From CAVXTF01 sp963701375 (lineage in GTDB: Bacteria; Actinomycetota; Acidimicrobiia; Acidimicrobiales; CAVXTF01), in NCBI GenBank assembly GCA_963701375.1, contig CAVOZT010000004.1, positions 1,736,001-1,800,000 on the forward strand: DNA of 64,000 nucleotides. The letters run 5' to 3'. A program made the translations under genes and the position numbers. Positions within the stretch are counted from its first letter, which is position 1. Every line of letters starts with the position of its first letter. The notes beneath the pieces were generated by a model that was given only the letters and a program-made list of their open reading frames with translations, did no database searches and was not told the DNA's origin. Positions 1 to 9,030 of the stretch are shown here, one piece after another.

Positions 1-902
1 CATAAGCTGCCAGGTGGTCCACCCGGGTAATTGCCAGGGAGAGCATCGAAAAGTTCTCGTCGCTCTTTCCAAGCCCAGTTGCTGAAGAGCAAGACTTCGA
101 ACGTGTCGTTGTACATCATCAACGCCCGAAGCAGGTAGATCTCACTGTAGGAACGTCCATCCTCGAGCCAATCAGTCGGGTACTCAAACGGCCAGAATAC
201 ATCGTGGAAGTGCACGATCACACCTGCAGCCAGCCGAGGAAGTACGTTGAAGACGATCCAGTTCACCTCAGAGCCAGTCTTTGCAACATGTGCCGTGTCC
301 GCAAAGAGGAAATCGCCCGCTTGGAGCTTGTCGAAGAGGTCTAGGCTCACATCCTGAATAGGCTGCGGGTATATCTGACAGTTGGAACGGTCCGTGTCGC
401 GGATCAGAGCATCGAGCCTGTGATCTGGATGCGGTTCTATGAATGTGAGCTCGAGATCGGGCATGAAGCGATCTCTGGTATCTAGCGCGAGTGCTGACGT
501 GAATCCGGATCCGCTCTCTATCACCCGATTCGGCCGAAAGTGTCGAAGCATGGCGTGATAGACCATCGCGTCCGGTGGCTGAAACATCATGGACGAGTGG
601 TAACGCCATCCTTCAACTGCATCGTGAGGAATACCGTACCAATACTGGGCCAGGTCGTTGATGAGCTGGACCTGGTCATCGAAGCGAAAATCGATTCCAC
701 CAATCGCGGGCTGTGGACGCTCGGCTTGTTCCCAGTCATTCTTACCAACGATGGGGGATTCCCCCCATCCAGGATGCGCGCTCAGAGGCTCTGAAAGCAT
801 GAGCCGCGCAAGGAGTGCGTTCTTGTGCCATTCGCGCACAGTTCTGCCACGAAACGTAGCGGACGCAGCCTTATCGTGGAGCCTAGCTGGGATGGGACTC
901 AT
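1..902 (-). CDS. Class I SAM-dependent methyltransferase, C-terminus cut by window edge
   Basis: A reading frame starts at ATG 902-900 and stays open to base 1 (300 codons), so the C-terminus lies outside the window. A SAM-binding motif I is seen at residues 127-139 (VIESGSGFTSALA), an acidic strand end at about 154-160 (FIEPHPD), and a typical Methyltransf_24 block at 228-242 (VIVHFHDVFWPFEYP). This is the pattern of small-molecule or sugar methyltransferases found near polysaccharide genes. The substrate cannot be told. Base composition looks less GC-rich than the housekeeping genes that follow, which suggests an accessory origin. No clear Shine-Dalgarno precedes the ATG; the nearest upstream ATG (out of frame) runs into a stop. 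Confidence 0.8.
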   Translation of the reverse strand, partial: MSPIPARLHDKAASATFRGRTVREWHKNALLARLMLSEPLSAHPGWGESPIVGKNDWEQAERPQPAIGGIDFRFDDQVQLINDLAQYWYGIPHDAVEGWRYHSSMMFQPPDAMVYHAMLRHFRPNRVIESGSGFTSALALDTRDRFMPDLELTFIEPHPDHRLDALIRDTDRSNCQIYPQPIQDVSLDLFDKLQAGDFLFADTAHVAKTGSEVNWIVFNVLPRLAAGVIVHFHDVFWPFEYPTDWLEDGRSYSEIYLLRALMMYNDTFEVLLFSNWAWKERRELFDALPGNYPGGPPGSL

Positions 903-1486
903 GGTCGCGGAGTATAAACCCACCCAATCGTTCCCATAAAATGGGCTTGCCTTGAAACGGCGATGCCCCAATCCTCTCCGACAACCGGTCGTCTCTCCTA
1001 ACGATCTACTGAGCCCTTGAACGCACCGCCGTAAGGATCGTCCGGTATCGGCGTTCTGAGCTGTGCGGCGCGTGTTGTTACGGCTCTTAAAACAAGAACC
1101 CGATCGGATCCTGGTTGATACGTGCGCGAACGTGCGCGTAAAAGTGGGCAGCGTGGGCTTATGTGATTTTGCAGGTCAGCGACTTGCGGCAATTTACCTT
1201 CGCCCTGTGGTGCTTTCCGACCGGCACGAAGCTCCGCTGCACGATGCCGCGTCTCGGATCGACGACGGTCGCCTTGCGGTCGAATCGCTAGAACCGGGCT
1301 TTTCCTCCGAACTGCGAAGTACCACGTCGAAAGGGAGACAGTCGCGCACGATATCGGCGGCCCTTACTCGGAAAATTGCTATCTGAGCCGAACAGGCGGC
1401 ACGAGAGGGCCAGGGACGCCCTGATGAAACTAGGTAGCCCGGATGCGCTGATCCAGGCGCGGCGCTGGTCGGCGCCCTCGGTCACT
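903..1486. other. Gene-free stretch between methyltransferase and trpS
   Basis: No reading frame here has a recognisable protein, a plausible ribosome binding site or actinobacterial codon use. It holds the promoter side of the methyltransferase gene and the region downstream of trpS. No clear terminator hairpin followed by a T-run was seen. Confidence 0.5.
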
Positions 1487-2467
1487 TTACGGAGCAAGCA
1501 GCCCGACTGCGGCCGCCGCACGACGCCATGTAGGACCTGCAATCGATTTCGCCTTGGCTGCGCCGTCTCTGAGCACCGAGCGAACTTGAGCGGGGTCCCG
1601 CACAAGTTCGGCGCGGCGCTCCTGGATCGGTCGGAGCATCTCAATCAATGCGGATGCGGTATCTTTCTTGAGGGAGCCGTAATCGGGATACCCCAAAGCC
1701 AGCTGCGCGGGGTCCCCACCAGTTGCAGCGGCGAGAAGTTCGAGCAGGTTGGACACGCCGGGCTTGGTCGCAGGGTCGTATCGGACATCTGAGCTCGTGT
1801 CTGTGACCGCCCTCCGCACCTTGCGCTCTACGACCTCGGGTGGGTCGTCCAACAGGATGGTGCCGAGTGGAGACGACTCCGACTTGGACATCTTCTTCGT
1901 CGGCTCCTGCAGGTCCATGACTCGTGCTCCTACCTTCGGCACCATTGCCTCCGGGACCACGAAGGTTTTGCCGTAGCGGTTGTTGAACCGGACCGCGACG
2001 TCCCGGGTCAACTCGAGATGTTGGCGCTGATCGTCGCCGACCGGAACGCGGTCAGCGTCGTATAGCAAGATGTCGGCCGCCATCAACACGGGGTACGTGA
2101 ACAGGGCGACGCGTATCACCTCCGAGCGAGCCGCCTTCTCCTTGAATTGGGTCATCCGCTGGAGCTCCCCGAAGGTGGCGGTCGCTCCCAGGACCCAGGT
2201 CAGCTGGGAGTGCTCGACGACGTGGCTCTGCACGAACATCGTGCACACCGATGGGTCGATCCCAACGGCGAGCAGCCAGTTCGCGAGGTCGAGGGTGCGC
2301 TCTGACAGAATCTCCGGATCGTGCTCGATCGTCAGGGCATGAAGATCGACAATGCAGTAAAAGGCCTCGCTCACGTGCTGGTCCGAGACCCAATTGCGCA
2401 GAGCTCCGAGATAGTTCCCGAGATGCACATCGCCAGAGGGCTGCATGCCCGAAAAGACCCTGCTCAC
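1487..2467 (-). CDS. trpS: Tryptophanyl-tRNA synthetase
   Basis: Class I aminoacyl-tRNA synthetase that charges tRNA-Trp in the cytoplasm. From the chosen GTG at 2467 the protein is 326 residues, close to the family norm. It begins VSRVFSGMQPSG, matching the usual TrpS N-terminus; the HIGH-type signature is residues 10-18 (PSGDVHLGN), the conserved YPVLMAADILLY is at 125-136 and KMSKS is at 192-196. The frame is open upstream to 2572, but that would overlap the divergent scpA start. An ATG at 2494 is the main alternative. The gene is transcribed away from scpA across a 95-bp divergent spacer. Confidence 0.95.
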   Translation of the reverse strand: MSRVFSGMQPSGDVHLGNYLGALRNWVSDQHVSEAFYCIVDLHALTIEHDPEILSERTLDLANWLLAVGIDPSVCTMFVQSHVVEHSQLTWVLGATATFGELQRMTQFKEKAARSEVIRVALFTYPVLMAADILLYDADRVPVGDDQRQHLELTRDVAVRFNNRYGKTFVVPEAMVPKVGARVMDLQEPTKKMSKSESSPLGTILLDDPPEVVERKVRRAVTDTSSDVRYDPATKPGVSNLLELLAAATGGDPAQLALGYPDYGSLKKDTASALIEMLRPIQERRAELVRDPAQVRSVLRDGAAKAKSIAGPTWRRAAAAVGLLAP

Positions 2468-2562
2468 GCCGCCAGCACCGCCATGGCAGCACATGGTAGG
2501 CAATCCGGACGGCGCCCCGACCGATGCGCGCTCCCGGCCAACCGAGCCACTAGCTTTCAGGT

Positions 2563-3375
2563 GTGGCTGCAATCGTCAACACACCCGTGTTCGAGGGCCC
2601 CTTCGAGGTACTTCTCCAACTGATCCTCGATCACAAGGTCGACGTCTGCGACGTGCCGATCGCGCCGGTCGTCGACGCGTTCCTCGCGCATATTGCCGAG
2701 TCCACTGAGATGGACCTGGCAGAAGCCTCTGAGTTCCTCGTCATCGCCGCGGTACTGGTCGAACTCAAGTCCAAGCGCCTGCTACCGGGACCCGACGAGG
2801 TGGATGCTGACGAGGAGCTCGCGGGACTCGAGCAGCGGGATCTGCTGCTCGCCCGTTTGGTCGAACTTCAGGCGTATTCGGCCGTCGCTCTCGACTTCAC
2901 CTTGCTGATCGAGCAAGCGGCCAGGTCGTTGCCTCGGACCGCGGGACTCGAAGAGCGGTTCACGGATCTTGCACCCGATCTTCTGGCGGGCGTCGGACCA
3001 GCAGACATCGCTGCTGCGTTCCGGCGAGCGATGATCGCTCGTCCCCAACCCGTCCTCGACCTGTCACACGTCACGGTCGAGCAGGTCTCGGTCGCAGAAG
3101 CCGTCTCGGAGCTCGAGAGTCTTCTGCCAGGACGGGGTGAGGTGACTTTCAAGGAGCTCACTTCTCACTTGAAGACCCGGATGCAGGTGATCGTCCGGTT
3201 CCTGGCTCTTCTCGAATTGCACAAGCGCGGGGTCCTCACTCTCGATCAGGGAGAGACTTTCGGCGACCTGCACGTCACGTGGCTCGACCGTGAACCTGTC
3301 TTGGTCCTTGCCGGGGCTCCGGGCACGGAGCGGGACCCGGACCGAGACGGGTCACCAGACGAGTACGACGGGTGA
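2563..3375 (+). CDS. scpA: Segregation and condensation protein A
   Basis: Kleisin subunit of the bacterial SMC-ScpAB condensin, which compacts and separates newly replicated chromosomes. The 270-residue protein starts at GTG 2563 and opens with the typical FEGPFEVLLQLILDHKVDV block (about residues 9-27) that binds the SMC neck; the C-terminal winged-helix half carries VTFKELTSHLKTRMQVIVRF. It is the first gene of an operon, and its stop overlaps the scpB start by 4 nt, as usual for these obligate partners. Confidence 0.95.
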   Translation: MAAIVNTPVFEGPFEVLLQLILDHKVDVCDVPIAPVVDAFLAHIAESTEMDLAEASEFLVIAAVLVELKSKRLLPGPDEVDADEELAGLEQRDLLLARLVELQAYSAVALDFTLLIEQAARSLPRTAGLEERFTDLAPDLLAGVGPADIAAAFRRAMIARPQPVLDLSHVTVEQVSVAEAVSELESLLPGRGEVTFKELTSHLKTRMQVIVRFLALLELHKRGVLTLDQGETFGDLHVTWLDREPVLVLAGAPGTERDPDRDGSPDEYDG

Positions 3376-4010
3376 CCACCGGCTTGTCGGATGGCATCGG
3401 CTCCTCGGGCCGCGAGGGTGACCAACGCGAGTTGCTGAGCGTGACAGAAGAGCACCGCGCAATCGAGGCAGTTCTGCTGTGCGCCGCCGAGCCCGTGCCC
3501 TCCAGTTTGCTCGCCGAGCTGATCGAACGGCCCGTCGAGCAGGTTGAGGCGCTTTGTACCGATCTGGCATCCGACTACGCAGAGTCGAACAGAGGGTTCC
3601 AGCTCGTCCGAATCGCCGGTGGCTACCGGCTGCAGACCCATCCCGAACTTGCACAGTTCGTGGAACGATTTGCAACCGAGGGCATCTCGACTCGGCTCTC
3701 CTCTGCCGCGCTCGAAACTCTGGCGGTGATCGCGTACCGCCAACCCGTCTCAAGGGCTCAGGTGGCGGCGATCCGTGGAGTGAACGTGGACGGAGTAGTC
3801 CGCCTCTTGCAGGCGAGGGGCTACATCGCACAAGTAGGGCAGGCTCCAGGTCCCGGTCAGGCCGTGCTCTACGGCACGACTGCTGCGTTCCTGGAGAAAT
3901 TGGGCCTCGACACCGTCGGCCAGCTACCACCGATCAGCGATCTTCTTCCGACCGCAGAAGCGGTCGGGGGGCTCGAGGAGAGCCTGAGGCCCTCGCCCGC
4001 TGACAGCTGA
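3372..4010 (+). CDS. scpB: Segregation and condensation protein B
   Basis: Partner of ScpA in the SMC condensin. The 212-residue protein has the two winged-helix domains of the family: an N-terminal one beginning at about residue 26 (EEHRAIEAVLLCAAEPV) and a second at about 105-165, with the conserved ETLAVIAYRQPVSRAQV followed by IRGVNVDGVVRLL. The GTG start at 3372 overlaps the scpA stop (GTGA), so the two are probably translationally coupled. The C-terminal 35 residues are variable, as in homologues. Confidence 0.95.
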   Translation: MTTGLSDGIGSSGREGDQRELLSVTEEHRAIEAVLLCAAEPVPSSLLAELIERPVEQVEALCTDLASDYAESNRGFQLVRIAGGYRLQTHPELAQFVERFATEGISTRLSSAALETLAVIAYRQPVSRAQVAAIRGVNVDGVVRLLQARGYIAQVGQAPGPGQAVLYGTTAAFLEKLGLDTVGQLPPISDLLPTAEAVGGLEESLRPSPADS

Positions 4011-4025
4011 ACGGCACTCCTGATC

Positions 4026-4832
4026 GTGCCCACTCCTTCGGAGCCCCGAGGGAGGTCCAATTCGTCACCCGATGTGGGCACGCCAGAAGAGCGCTTGCAG
4101 AAGACGCTCGCCAGGTGCGGGTTCGGGAGCCGTAGAGCCTGCGAAATCTTGATCTCTGTCGGGCGGGTGAAGGTGAACGGCGAGACCGCCACGCTCGGCC
4201 GGAAGGTCTATCCCGACAGCGATGTGGTCGAGGTGGACGGAGTAACCCTCACGGTTAGACCTGGACTCGTCTGCTATCTCCTCAACAAGCGCGCCGGGGT
4301 CGTCACCACGGCGTCCGACCCGCAGGGGCGCCCGACGGTCGTCGACATGGTGCCCGCAGATCCCCGTGTGTTTCCCGTCGGCCGTCTCGACGTCTCGACC
4401 GAGGGACTTCTGTTGCTCACGAACGACGGGGACCTCGCCCAGCGGCTCGCGCATCCGTCGTTCGGGGTCGAAAAGGAGTACCTCGCCGAGGTCGTGGGAG
4501 TGCCCTCGCCGGGTGCACTGCGCCGGCTGCGCCAGGGGGTAGAGCTCGACGACGGCCGGACCGCACCAGCAACGGTGGGTGCCGTCGCTCCCGGCGTGCT
4601 GCGAATAGTTGTGCACGAAGGCAGAAATCGCTTGGTTAGGCGCATGTGTGAAGCGGTCGGTCATCCGGTACGCCGGCTGGTGCGGACGCGAATTGGCCCG
4701 ATCTCCGACTCGTCCCTCAGGCCGGGATCGTGGCGTGCGCTCACGGTCGCAGAGGTTCGCGCTCTTGAGTCCGCATCGACGGCGCCGGGTCGTGCGTCCC
4801 GAGCAGGTCGAGCTCACCGGAAGCCCCACTAG
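4026..4832 (+). CDS. rluB: 23S rRNA pseudouridine synthase, RluB/RsuA family
   Basis: Converts a uridine of large-subunit rRNA to pseudouridine. An S4 RNA-binding domain spans about residues 21-75 and the catalytic domain follows. The catalytic Asp is D122 within GRLDVSTEGLLLLTNDG, and the family block GRNRLVRRMCEAVGHPVRRL is near residues 200-218. It begins at GTG 4026, 15 nt after scpB, in the order usual for actinobacteria (scpA-scpB-rluB). The exact target position in 23S rRNA is inferred from the family, not shown by the sequence. Confidence 0.9.
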   Translation: MPTPSEPRGRSNSSPDVGTPEERLQKTLARCGFGSRRACEILISVGRVKVNGETATLGRKVYPDSDVVEVDGVTLTVRPGLVCYLLNKRAGVVTTASDPQGRPTVVDMVPADPRVFPVGRLDVSTEGLLLLTNDGDLAQRLAHPSFGVEKEYLAEVVGVPSPGALRRLRQGVELDDGRTAPATVGAVAPGVLRIVVHEGRNRLVRRMCEAVGHPVRRLVRTRIGPISDSSLRPGSWRALTVAEVRALESASTAPGRASRAGRAHRKPH

Positions 4833-4843
4833 CATGCGGCGCC

Positions 4844-5218
4844 ATGGCACCAGCTGCCGCCGTCCGGGGCCTAAGAGGCGCGACGACCGTGGATTCCGAC
4901 ACACCCGAGCAGGTGACGGCTCGGATCCAAGAGCTGCTCACCGCCATGATCGAGCGCAACGGCGTCGACCACGAAGACCTGATCAGCATCGTCTTCACCG
5001 CGACGCCCGACGTCGTGTCCATCTTCCCCGCGTTAGCTGCAAGACAGCTCGGGCTCGGCGATGTTCCTCTGCTTTGTGCCCGCGAGCTCGATGTCGTCGG
5101 CGCGACTCCTCACTGCTTGCGCGTGCTCATGCACCTGTCGACGACGCGCGCCCGCGACGAGCTACATCACGTCTACCTCGAGGGGGCTCGGGAGCTGCGC
5201 GATGACCTCCCGGAGTGA
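4844..5218 (+). CDS. aroH: Chorismate mutase, AroH type
   Basis: Converts chorismate to prephenate, the branch point to phenylalanine and tyrosine. The 124-residue protein is the size of the trimeric AroH class, not the helical AroQ class. It shows the AroH hallmarks VRGLRGATTVDSD (residues 7-19), a central FTATPDV segment and the C-terminal VYLEGARELRDDL. It sits 11 nt after rluB and overlaps tyrA by 17 nt, so prephenate made here is next to the gene that uses it. Confidence 0.92.
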   Translation: MAPAAAVRGLRGATTVDSDTPEQVTARIQELLTAMIERNGVDHEDLISIVFTATPDVVSIFPALAARQLGLGDVPLLCARELDVVGATPHCLRVLMHLSTTRARDELHHVYLEGARELRDDLPE

Positions 5219-6281
5219 GCCGGGGCGCGCAGCGATTGTAGGCACGGGTTTGATAGGCGGATCACTGGGTCTCGCACTTCGGGCACGGGGATGGAACGTG
5301 ACAGGAAGCGACTCAGATTCGCGAACTGCGCAACGCGCACTGGAGCTCGGGGCACTCGACGCGGTAGGGGAGGATCCTGACGCCTCGGTCACGTTCATAG
5401 CGACACCCTTGGCTGCGACGGTCGGAGAGTCCCGGCGAGCTCTCGCGCGCTCGAGAGTGGGCGGCGTCGTGACCGACGTCGCAGGCGTGAAAGCAGCGGT
5501 TGCGCGGGAGCTCGATCATCCGGCATTCGTGGGCGGACACCCGATGGCCGGTTCGGAGCAGGTGGGTCTCGACGGCGCAGACCCAGATCTGTTCGTCGGC
5601 GCGACATGGGTTCTGACACCGACGCCGAGCACGGACGCCGGCGCCTTCGCGACAGTCCGCCAGGTGGTGGGATCGCTCGGTGCCGAAGTGGTATCGCTTA
5701 CGCCCCGCCAGCACGACACTCTCGTCGCCGTCGTGTCGCACGTCCCCCATCTGACGGCCGCCACGCTCATGAACCTCGCTGACCGTGCATCGGACGAGCA
5801 TGCAGCTCTGTTGAGGCTGGCCGCTGGCGGGTTCCGTGACATGACCCGCGTCGCCGCAGGGCATCCAGGCATCTGGCCCGACATCTGCACGGCGAACAGC
5901 AAGGCCATCGTCACCACTCTCGACGCGCTCCTTGTCGAGCTGTCTGCTGTACGCGACCGAGTCTCGTCAGGCGATCGTGATTGGCTGCTCGGGATTCTCG
6001 AACGTGCCGCCATTGCACGCCGATCACTTCCGGCAGCAGCTGTGAGGCCCGAGCGCCTCGCTGAGCTGCGGATCCCCGTTCCCGACCGACCGGGTGTGCT
6101 CGCCGAGATAACGACCCTCGCCGGAACCCTTGATGTGAACATCTCGGACCTCGAAATCGCGCACAGCGCAGAGGGGGACCACGGGGTGCTCGTCCTCGTC
6201 GTCGCCGCCGACGCAGCCTCAATCCTCCAAGAGGGTCTCGCGGATCGCGGATACCGGTCGACACGAAGAGGTCTCGAATGA
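5202..6281 (+). CDS. tyrA: Prephenate dehydrogenase with C-terminal ACT domain
   Basis: Oxidatively decarboxylates prephenate toward tyrosine using NAD(P). The frame is open further upstream inside aroH, but ATG 5202 is chosen because it places the Rossmann motif near the N-terminus: AAIVGTGLIGGSLG at residues 10-23. Further landmarks are GGHPMAGSE and the helical dimerisation half. Residues from about 285 (IPVPDRPGVLAEITTLAG) form an ACT domain, suggesting feedback control by an aromatic amino acid. The protein is 359 residues, overlaps aroH at its start and aroA at its end (ATGA). Confidence 0.93.
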   Translation: MTSRSEPGRAAIVGTGLIGGSLGLALRARGWNVTGSDSDSRTAQRALELGALDAVGEDPDASVTFIATPLAATVGESRRALARSRVGGVVTDVAGVKAAVARELDHPAFVGGHPMAGSEQVGLDGADPDLFVGATWVLTPTPSTDAGAFATVRQVVGSLGAEVVSLTPRQHDTLVAVVSHVPHLTAATLMNLADRASDEHAALLRLAAGGFRDMTRVAAGHPGIWPDICTANSKAIVTTLDALLVELSAVRDRVSSGDRDWLLGILERAAIARRSLPAAAVRPERLAELRIPVPDRPGVLAEITTLAGTLDVNISDLEIAHSAEGDHGVLVLVVAADAASILQEGLADRGYRSTRRGLE

Positions 6282-7609
6282 GCTCTGTTCTCGAGATCTC
6301 CGGAGGACACCCGCTCGTCGGAAGCGTCCAAGTCCCCGGCGACAAGTCCATCTCGCACCGGGCGCTGCTCATCGGCGCGTTGGCCGAAGGGTCGTCAGTT
6401 GCGCGCGGGATCTCGCAGGGTGAAGACGTCGTTCGCACGGAGGTTGCCGTAAGGGACCTCGGTGCCGTGGTTCGGCACGGGATGGGCTCCTCCGGTACGG
6501 CAAGGGACAGGGTCACGACCATCGAAGGCGGAATCTCCCGGCTGAGTGAACCATCTGGACACATCGACTGCGGGAACTCGGGCACGACGATACGGCTTCT
6601 TGCCGGCGTGGTCGCGAGCCGAGACTGGCAAGTGACACTCGACGGCGACGAGTCGCTGTCGTCAAGACCGATGGACCGAATCGCAATTCCACTGAGGCTC
6701 ATGGGTGCGAGCGTGAACGGACACGGACCTCGATCGACACCTCCTCTGGTCATAAAGGGTGGGGGTCTTCAGGGCATCGACTACTCACCCCCGCAGGCGA
6801 GCTCACAAGTGAAGTCCTGTGTCGTCCTCGCCGGGCTCCTTGCCTCGGGCGAGACCGTCGTTCGCGAAGCTGTTGCGACGCGGCGCCACACCGAAGAGCT
6901 TCTCGAACTCTGTGGGGCAGACATCGAGGAGTTGTTCGAAGGCGCATCTCATGTAGTGCGAATTCGGCGCTCGATTCTTCAGCCCTTCGAGCTCGACGTG
7001 CCGGGGGACCCTTCGCAGGCAGCATTCTGGGTGGTCGCAGCGTGCCTGGTCGCCGGAAGCGAGGTGCGTCTTCCCGGTATCTATGTGGGCGAGGGACGAA
7101 GGGGATTCCTCGATGTCCTGGCTCGCATGGGTGCAAATGTGCGCGAGGTCGGGACCTCCCCAGGCGATGGCGGAATCGCCGGCACGGCGGACTTGCTCGC
7201 AAAGCACGGACCTCTCGCGGCAACCGACGTCGACGCGGCGGAGATAACGGGCCTGGACGAGGTGCCAGTGCTCGCAGTCGCAGCTTCTGTTGCCGAGGGA
7301 ACTACGACGTTTCGAGGCGTGTCCGAACTGCGTGTGAAGGAGTCCGACCGCTTATCCGGGATCGTTGACCTCCTCAGCTCGTTCGGGGCGAGGGCCGAAA
7401 TCCGGGGGGACGACCTGGTGGTCCACGGATCGCATCACCTCTCGCCAGGTGACTTCCGTGCGTCGGGCGATCACCGGATGGCTATGGCTGCGGCCGTGGC
7501 GGCCTCGGCAGCCGTTGGCAACACGACGAGCGTGATCAGAGGATGGGACAGTGTCTCGACCAGCTATCCCACATTCGAAGCTGATCGCGACAAGTTGGTG
7601 GCTGAGTGA
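6278..7609 (+). CDS. aroA: 3-phosphoshikimate 1-carboxyvinyltransferase (EPSP synthase)
   Basis: Sixth step of the shikimate pathway: joins phosphoenolpyruvate to shikimate 3-phosphate. The 443-residue length is normal. The substrate-binding block GDKSISHRAL is at residues 21-30 with K23; DCGNSGTTIRLLAG follows near residue 97; and the second signature LRVKESDRLSGIVDLL lies near residue 350. The ATG overlaps the tyrA stop by 4 nt and its own stop overlaps the cmk start, so it lies in a continuously coupled operon. Confidence 0.95.
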   Translation: MSSVLEISGGHPLVGSVQVPGDKSISHRALLIGALAEGSSVARGISQGEDVVRTEVAVRDLGAVVRHGMGSSGTARDRVTTIEGGISRLSEPSGHIDCGNSGTTIRLLAGVVASRDWQVTLDGDESLSSRPMDRIAIPLRLMGASVNGHGPRSTPPLVIKGGGLQGIDYSPPQASSQVKSCVVLAGLLASGETVVREAVATRRHTEELLELCGADIEELFEGASHVVRIRRSILQPFELDVPGDPSQAAFWVVAACLVAGSEVRLPGIYVGEGRRGFLDVLARMGANVREVGTSPGDGGIAGTADLLAKHGPLAATDVDAAEITGLDEVPVLAVAASVAEGTTTFRGVSELRVKESDRLSGIVDLLSSFGARAEIRGDDLVVHGSHHLSPGDFRASGDHRMAMAAAVAASAAVGNTTSVIRGWDSVSTSYPTFEADRDKLVAE

Positions 7610-8319
7610 GAAACCCTGATCCGGTCTCGGAGTCCGGCTCCGAACCCATCACTTCGCGTCCTCGTAGCTCCGTGCGGACAGTTGCAATAGATGGTCCTGC
7701 CGGAGCAGGAAAGTCGACCCTTGCGGTGAATTTGGCGAAGCATCTGGATCTGGAACGTCTCGACACAGGGGCCATGTACAGAGCAGTGGCCTGGGCGGCG
7801 CTCGATAGGGGAGTGGATGTCGACGACTCCGAAGCAATCGGCACTCTGGCGCGAACTCTCGATATCGACCTCGGAGATGGAGTAACGGTAGACGGGAAAG
7901 ATGCCACCACGGCCATAAGGACAGCGTCGGTGGACGCCGCGGTCTCTGCGGTTGCAGCGAACCCAGAGGTACGAACCGAGCTCGTCCGACGACAGCGTGA
8001 GTGGGTCGATCAGCACGGCGGGGGAGTTGTCGAGGGGCGCGACATCGGAACCGTCGTGCTTCCCGACGCCGATCTGAAGGTGTACCTGACGGCGGCCCCG
8101 AACGAGCGAGCAAGGCGCAGAGCTCAAGAGCGGAGCGACCGCCGCAGTGTCGAACAGGTCGAGGCCGAGCTGAAACGCCGCGACCGGCTCGACTCGACAC
8201 GTTCTGATTCCCCACTTCCGCCTCCTGGGCAAGCAGTCGACGCAATAGTCGTCGACTCCACACACAAGAGCGCGGCGTCGATCCTCGAGGAGGTGCTCCG
8301 ATGTCTGCAGGCCCGCTAG
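7606..8319 (+). CDS. cmk: Cytidylate kinase
   Basis: Phosphorylates CMP/dCMP using ATP. A P-loop GPAGAGKS is at residues 30-37, the CMP-binding LDTGAMYRAVAW follows, and VVEGRDIGTVVLPDADLKVYL is the conserved middle block. The 237-residue length is normal; the first 22 residues are a non-conserved extension. GTG 7606 is chosen because it overlaps the aroA stop (GTGA); GTG 7672 would give the minimal protein. The 3' end overlaps plsC by 19 nt. Confidence 0.93.
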   Translation: MRNPDPVSESGSEPITSRPRSSVRTVAIDGPAGAGKSTLAVNLAKHLDLERLDTGAMYRAVAWAALDRGVDVDDSEAIGTLARTLDIDLGDGVTVDGKDATTAIRTASVDAAVSAVAANPEVRTELVRRQREWVDQHGGGVVEGRDIGTVVLPDADLKVYLTAAPNERARRRAQERSDRRSVEQVEAELKRRDRLDSTRSDSPLPPPGQAVDAIVVDSTHKSAASILEEVLRCLQAR

Positions 8320-9008
8320 CTGACCCGGGCGGAGTGGCGACCGAGCGCGGATTCGCCGTCCGCGCTCCCGACTTCGTCTACAGGACGGTGAAGGCCTTCT
8401 TGCGCCTGCTTTGCTTCGCCTATTTCCGCGTCAAAGTTCAGCGGGCGGATCAGATCCCGGACACAGGCGCGGTAATCGTGGCGCCCAATCACCGGAGTTT
8501 CATCGACTTTCTTATCGTGGGCACGACCGTCACGCGTCGAAAGGCGTTCTTCATGGCCAAGGACGACCTTTGGGACACCAAGCTTCTCGGCAGGCTCCTC
8601 GAAACTTTCGGCGCTTTTCCCGTGAACCGTGCCGGGGCGGACCGCCTTGCTCTCGACCGCGCCCGGGCGGTGCTGGAGCAAGGGGAGCTGCTCATCTTGT
8701 TCCCCGAGGGCACACGCCGGTCCGGCCCGAAGATCGAAGACCTGCACGAGGGTGCCGCGTTCCTTGCCGCCAGGACTGGTGCTCCGATCGTGCCGGTTGG
8801 CGTTGGTGGAACATCGTTGGCCATGCCCAAAGGGGCGCACGTCCCCCGACCCGTCAAGGTCAGACTCGTCGTAGGCAACCCAATAGCGGCCCCCGAGCGT
8901 GGGGGAGGCGGCCGTGTGGCCCGCAGCAAGGTTCACGCCGTAACCGAGCAGCTTCGATCGGAGCTGCAGGATCTCTACGATCTCGCCGAGTCATCCTACC
9001 AAGCCTGA
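8301..9008 (+). CDS. plsC: 1-acyl-sn-glycerol-3-phosphate acyltransferase (PlsC family)
   Basis: Membrane-associated acyltransferase of phospholipid synthesis that makes phosphatidic acid. The catalytic HX4D is NHRSFID (H64, D69); the glycerol-phosphate binding motif FPEGTR is at residues 134-139; the third block AARTGAPIVPVGVGG follows. A hydrophobic segment at about 30-43 may anchor the protein. It is last in the operon and overlaps cmk, an arrangement also seen in other actinobacteria. The exact acyl acceptor is inferred. Confidence 0.9.
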   Translation: MSAGPLADPGGVATERGFAVRAPDFVYRTVKAFLRLLCFAYFRVKVQRADQIPDTGAVIVAPNHRSFIDFLIVGTTVTRRKAFFMAKDDLWDTKLLGRLLETFGAFPVNRAGADRLALDRARAVLEQGELLILFPEGTRRSGPKIEDLHEGAAFLAARTGAPIVPVGVGGTSLAMPKGAHVPRPVKVRLVVGNPIAAPERGGGGRVARSKVHAVTEQLRSELQDLYDLAESSYQA

Positions 9009-9030
9009 GCCGGCGATACGGGCAAGCCGC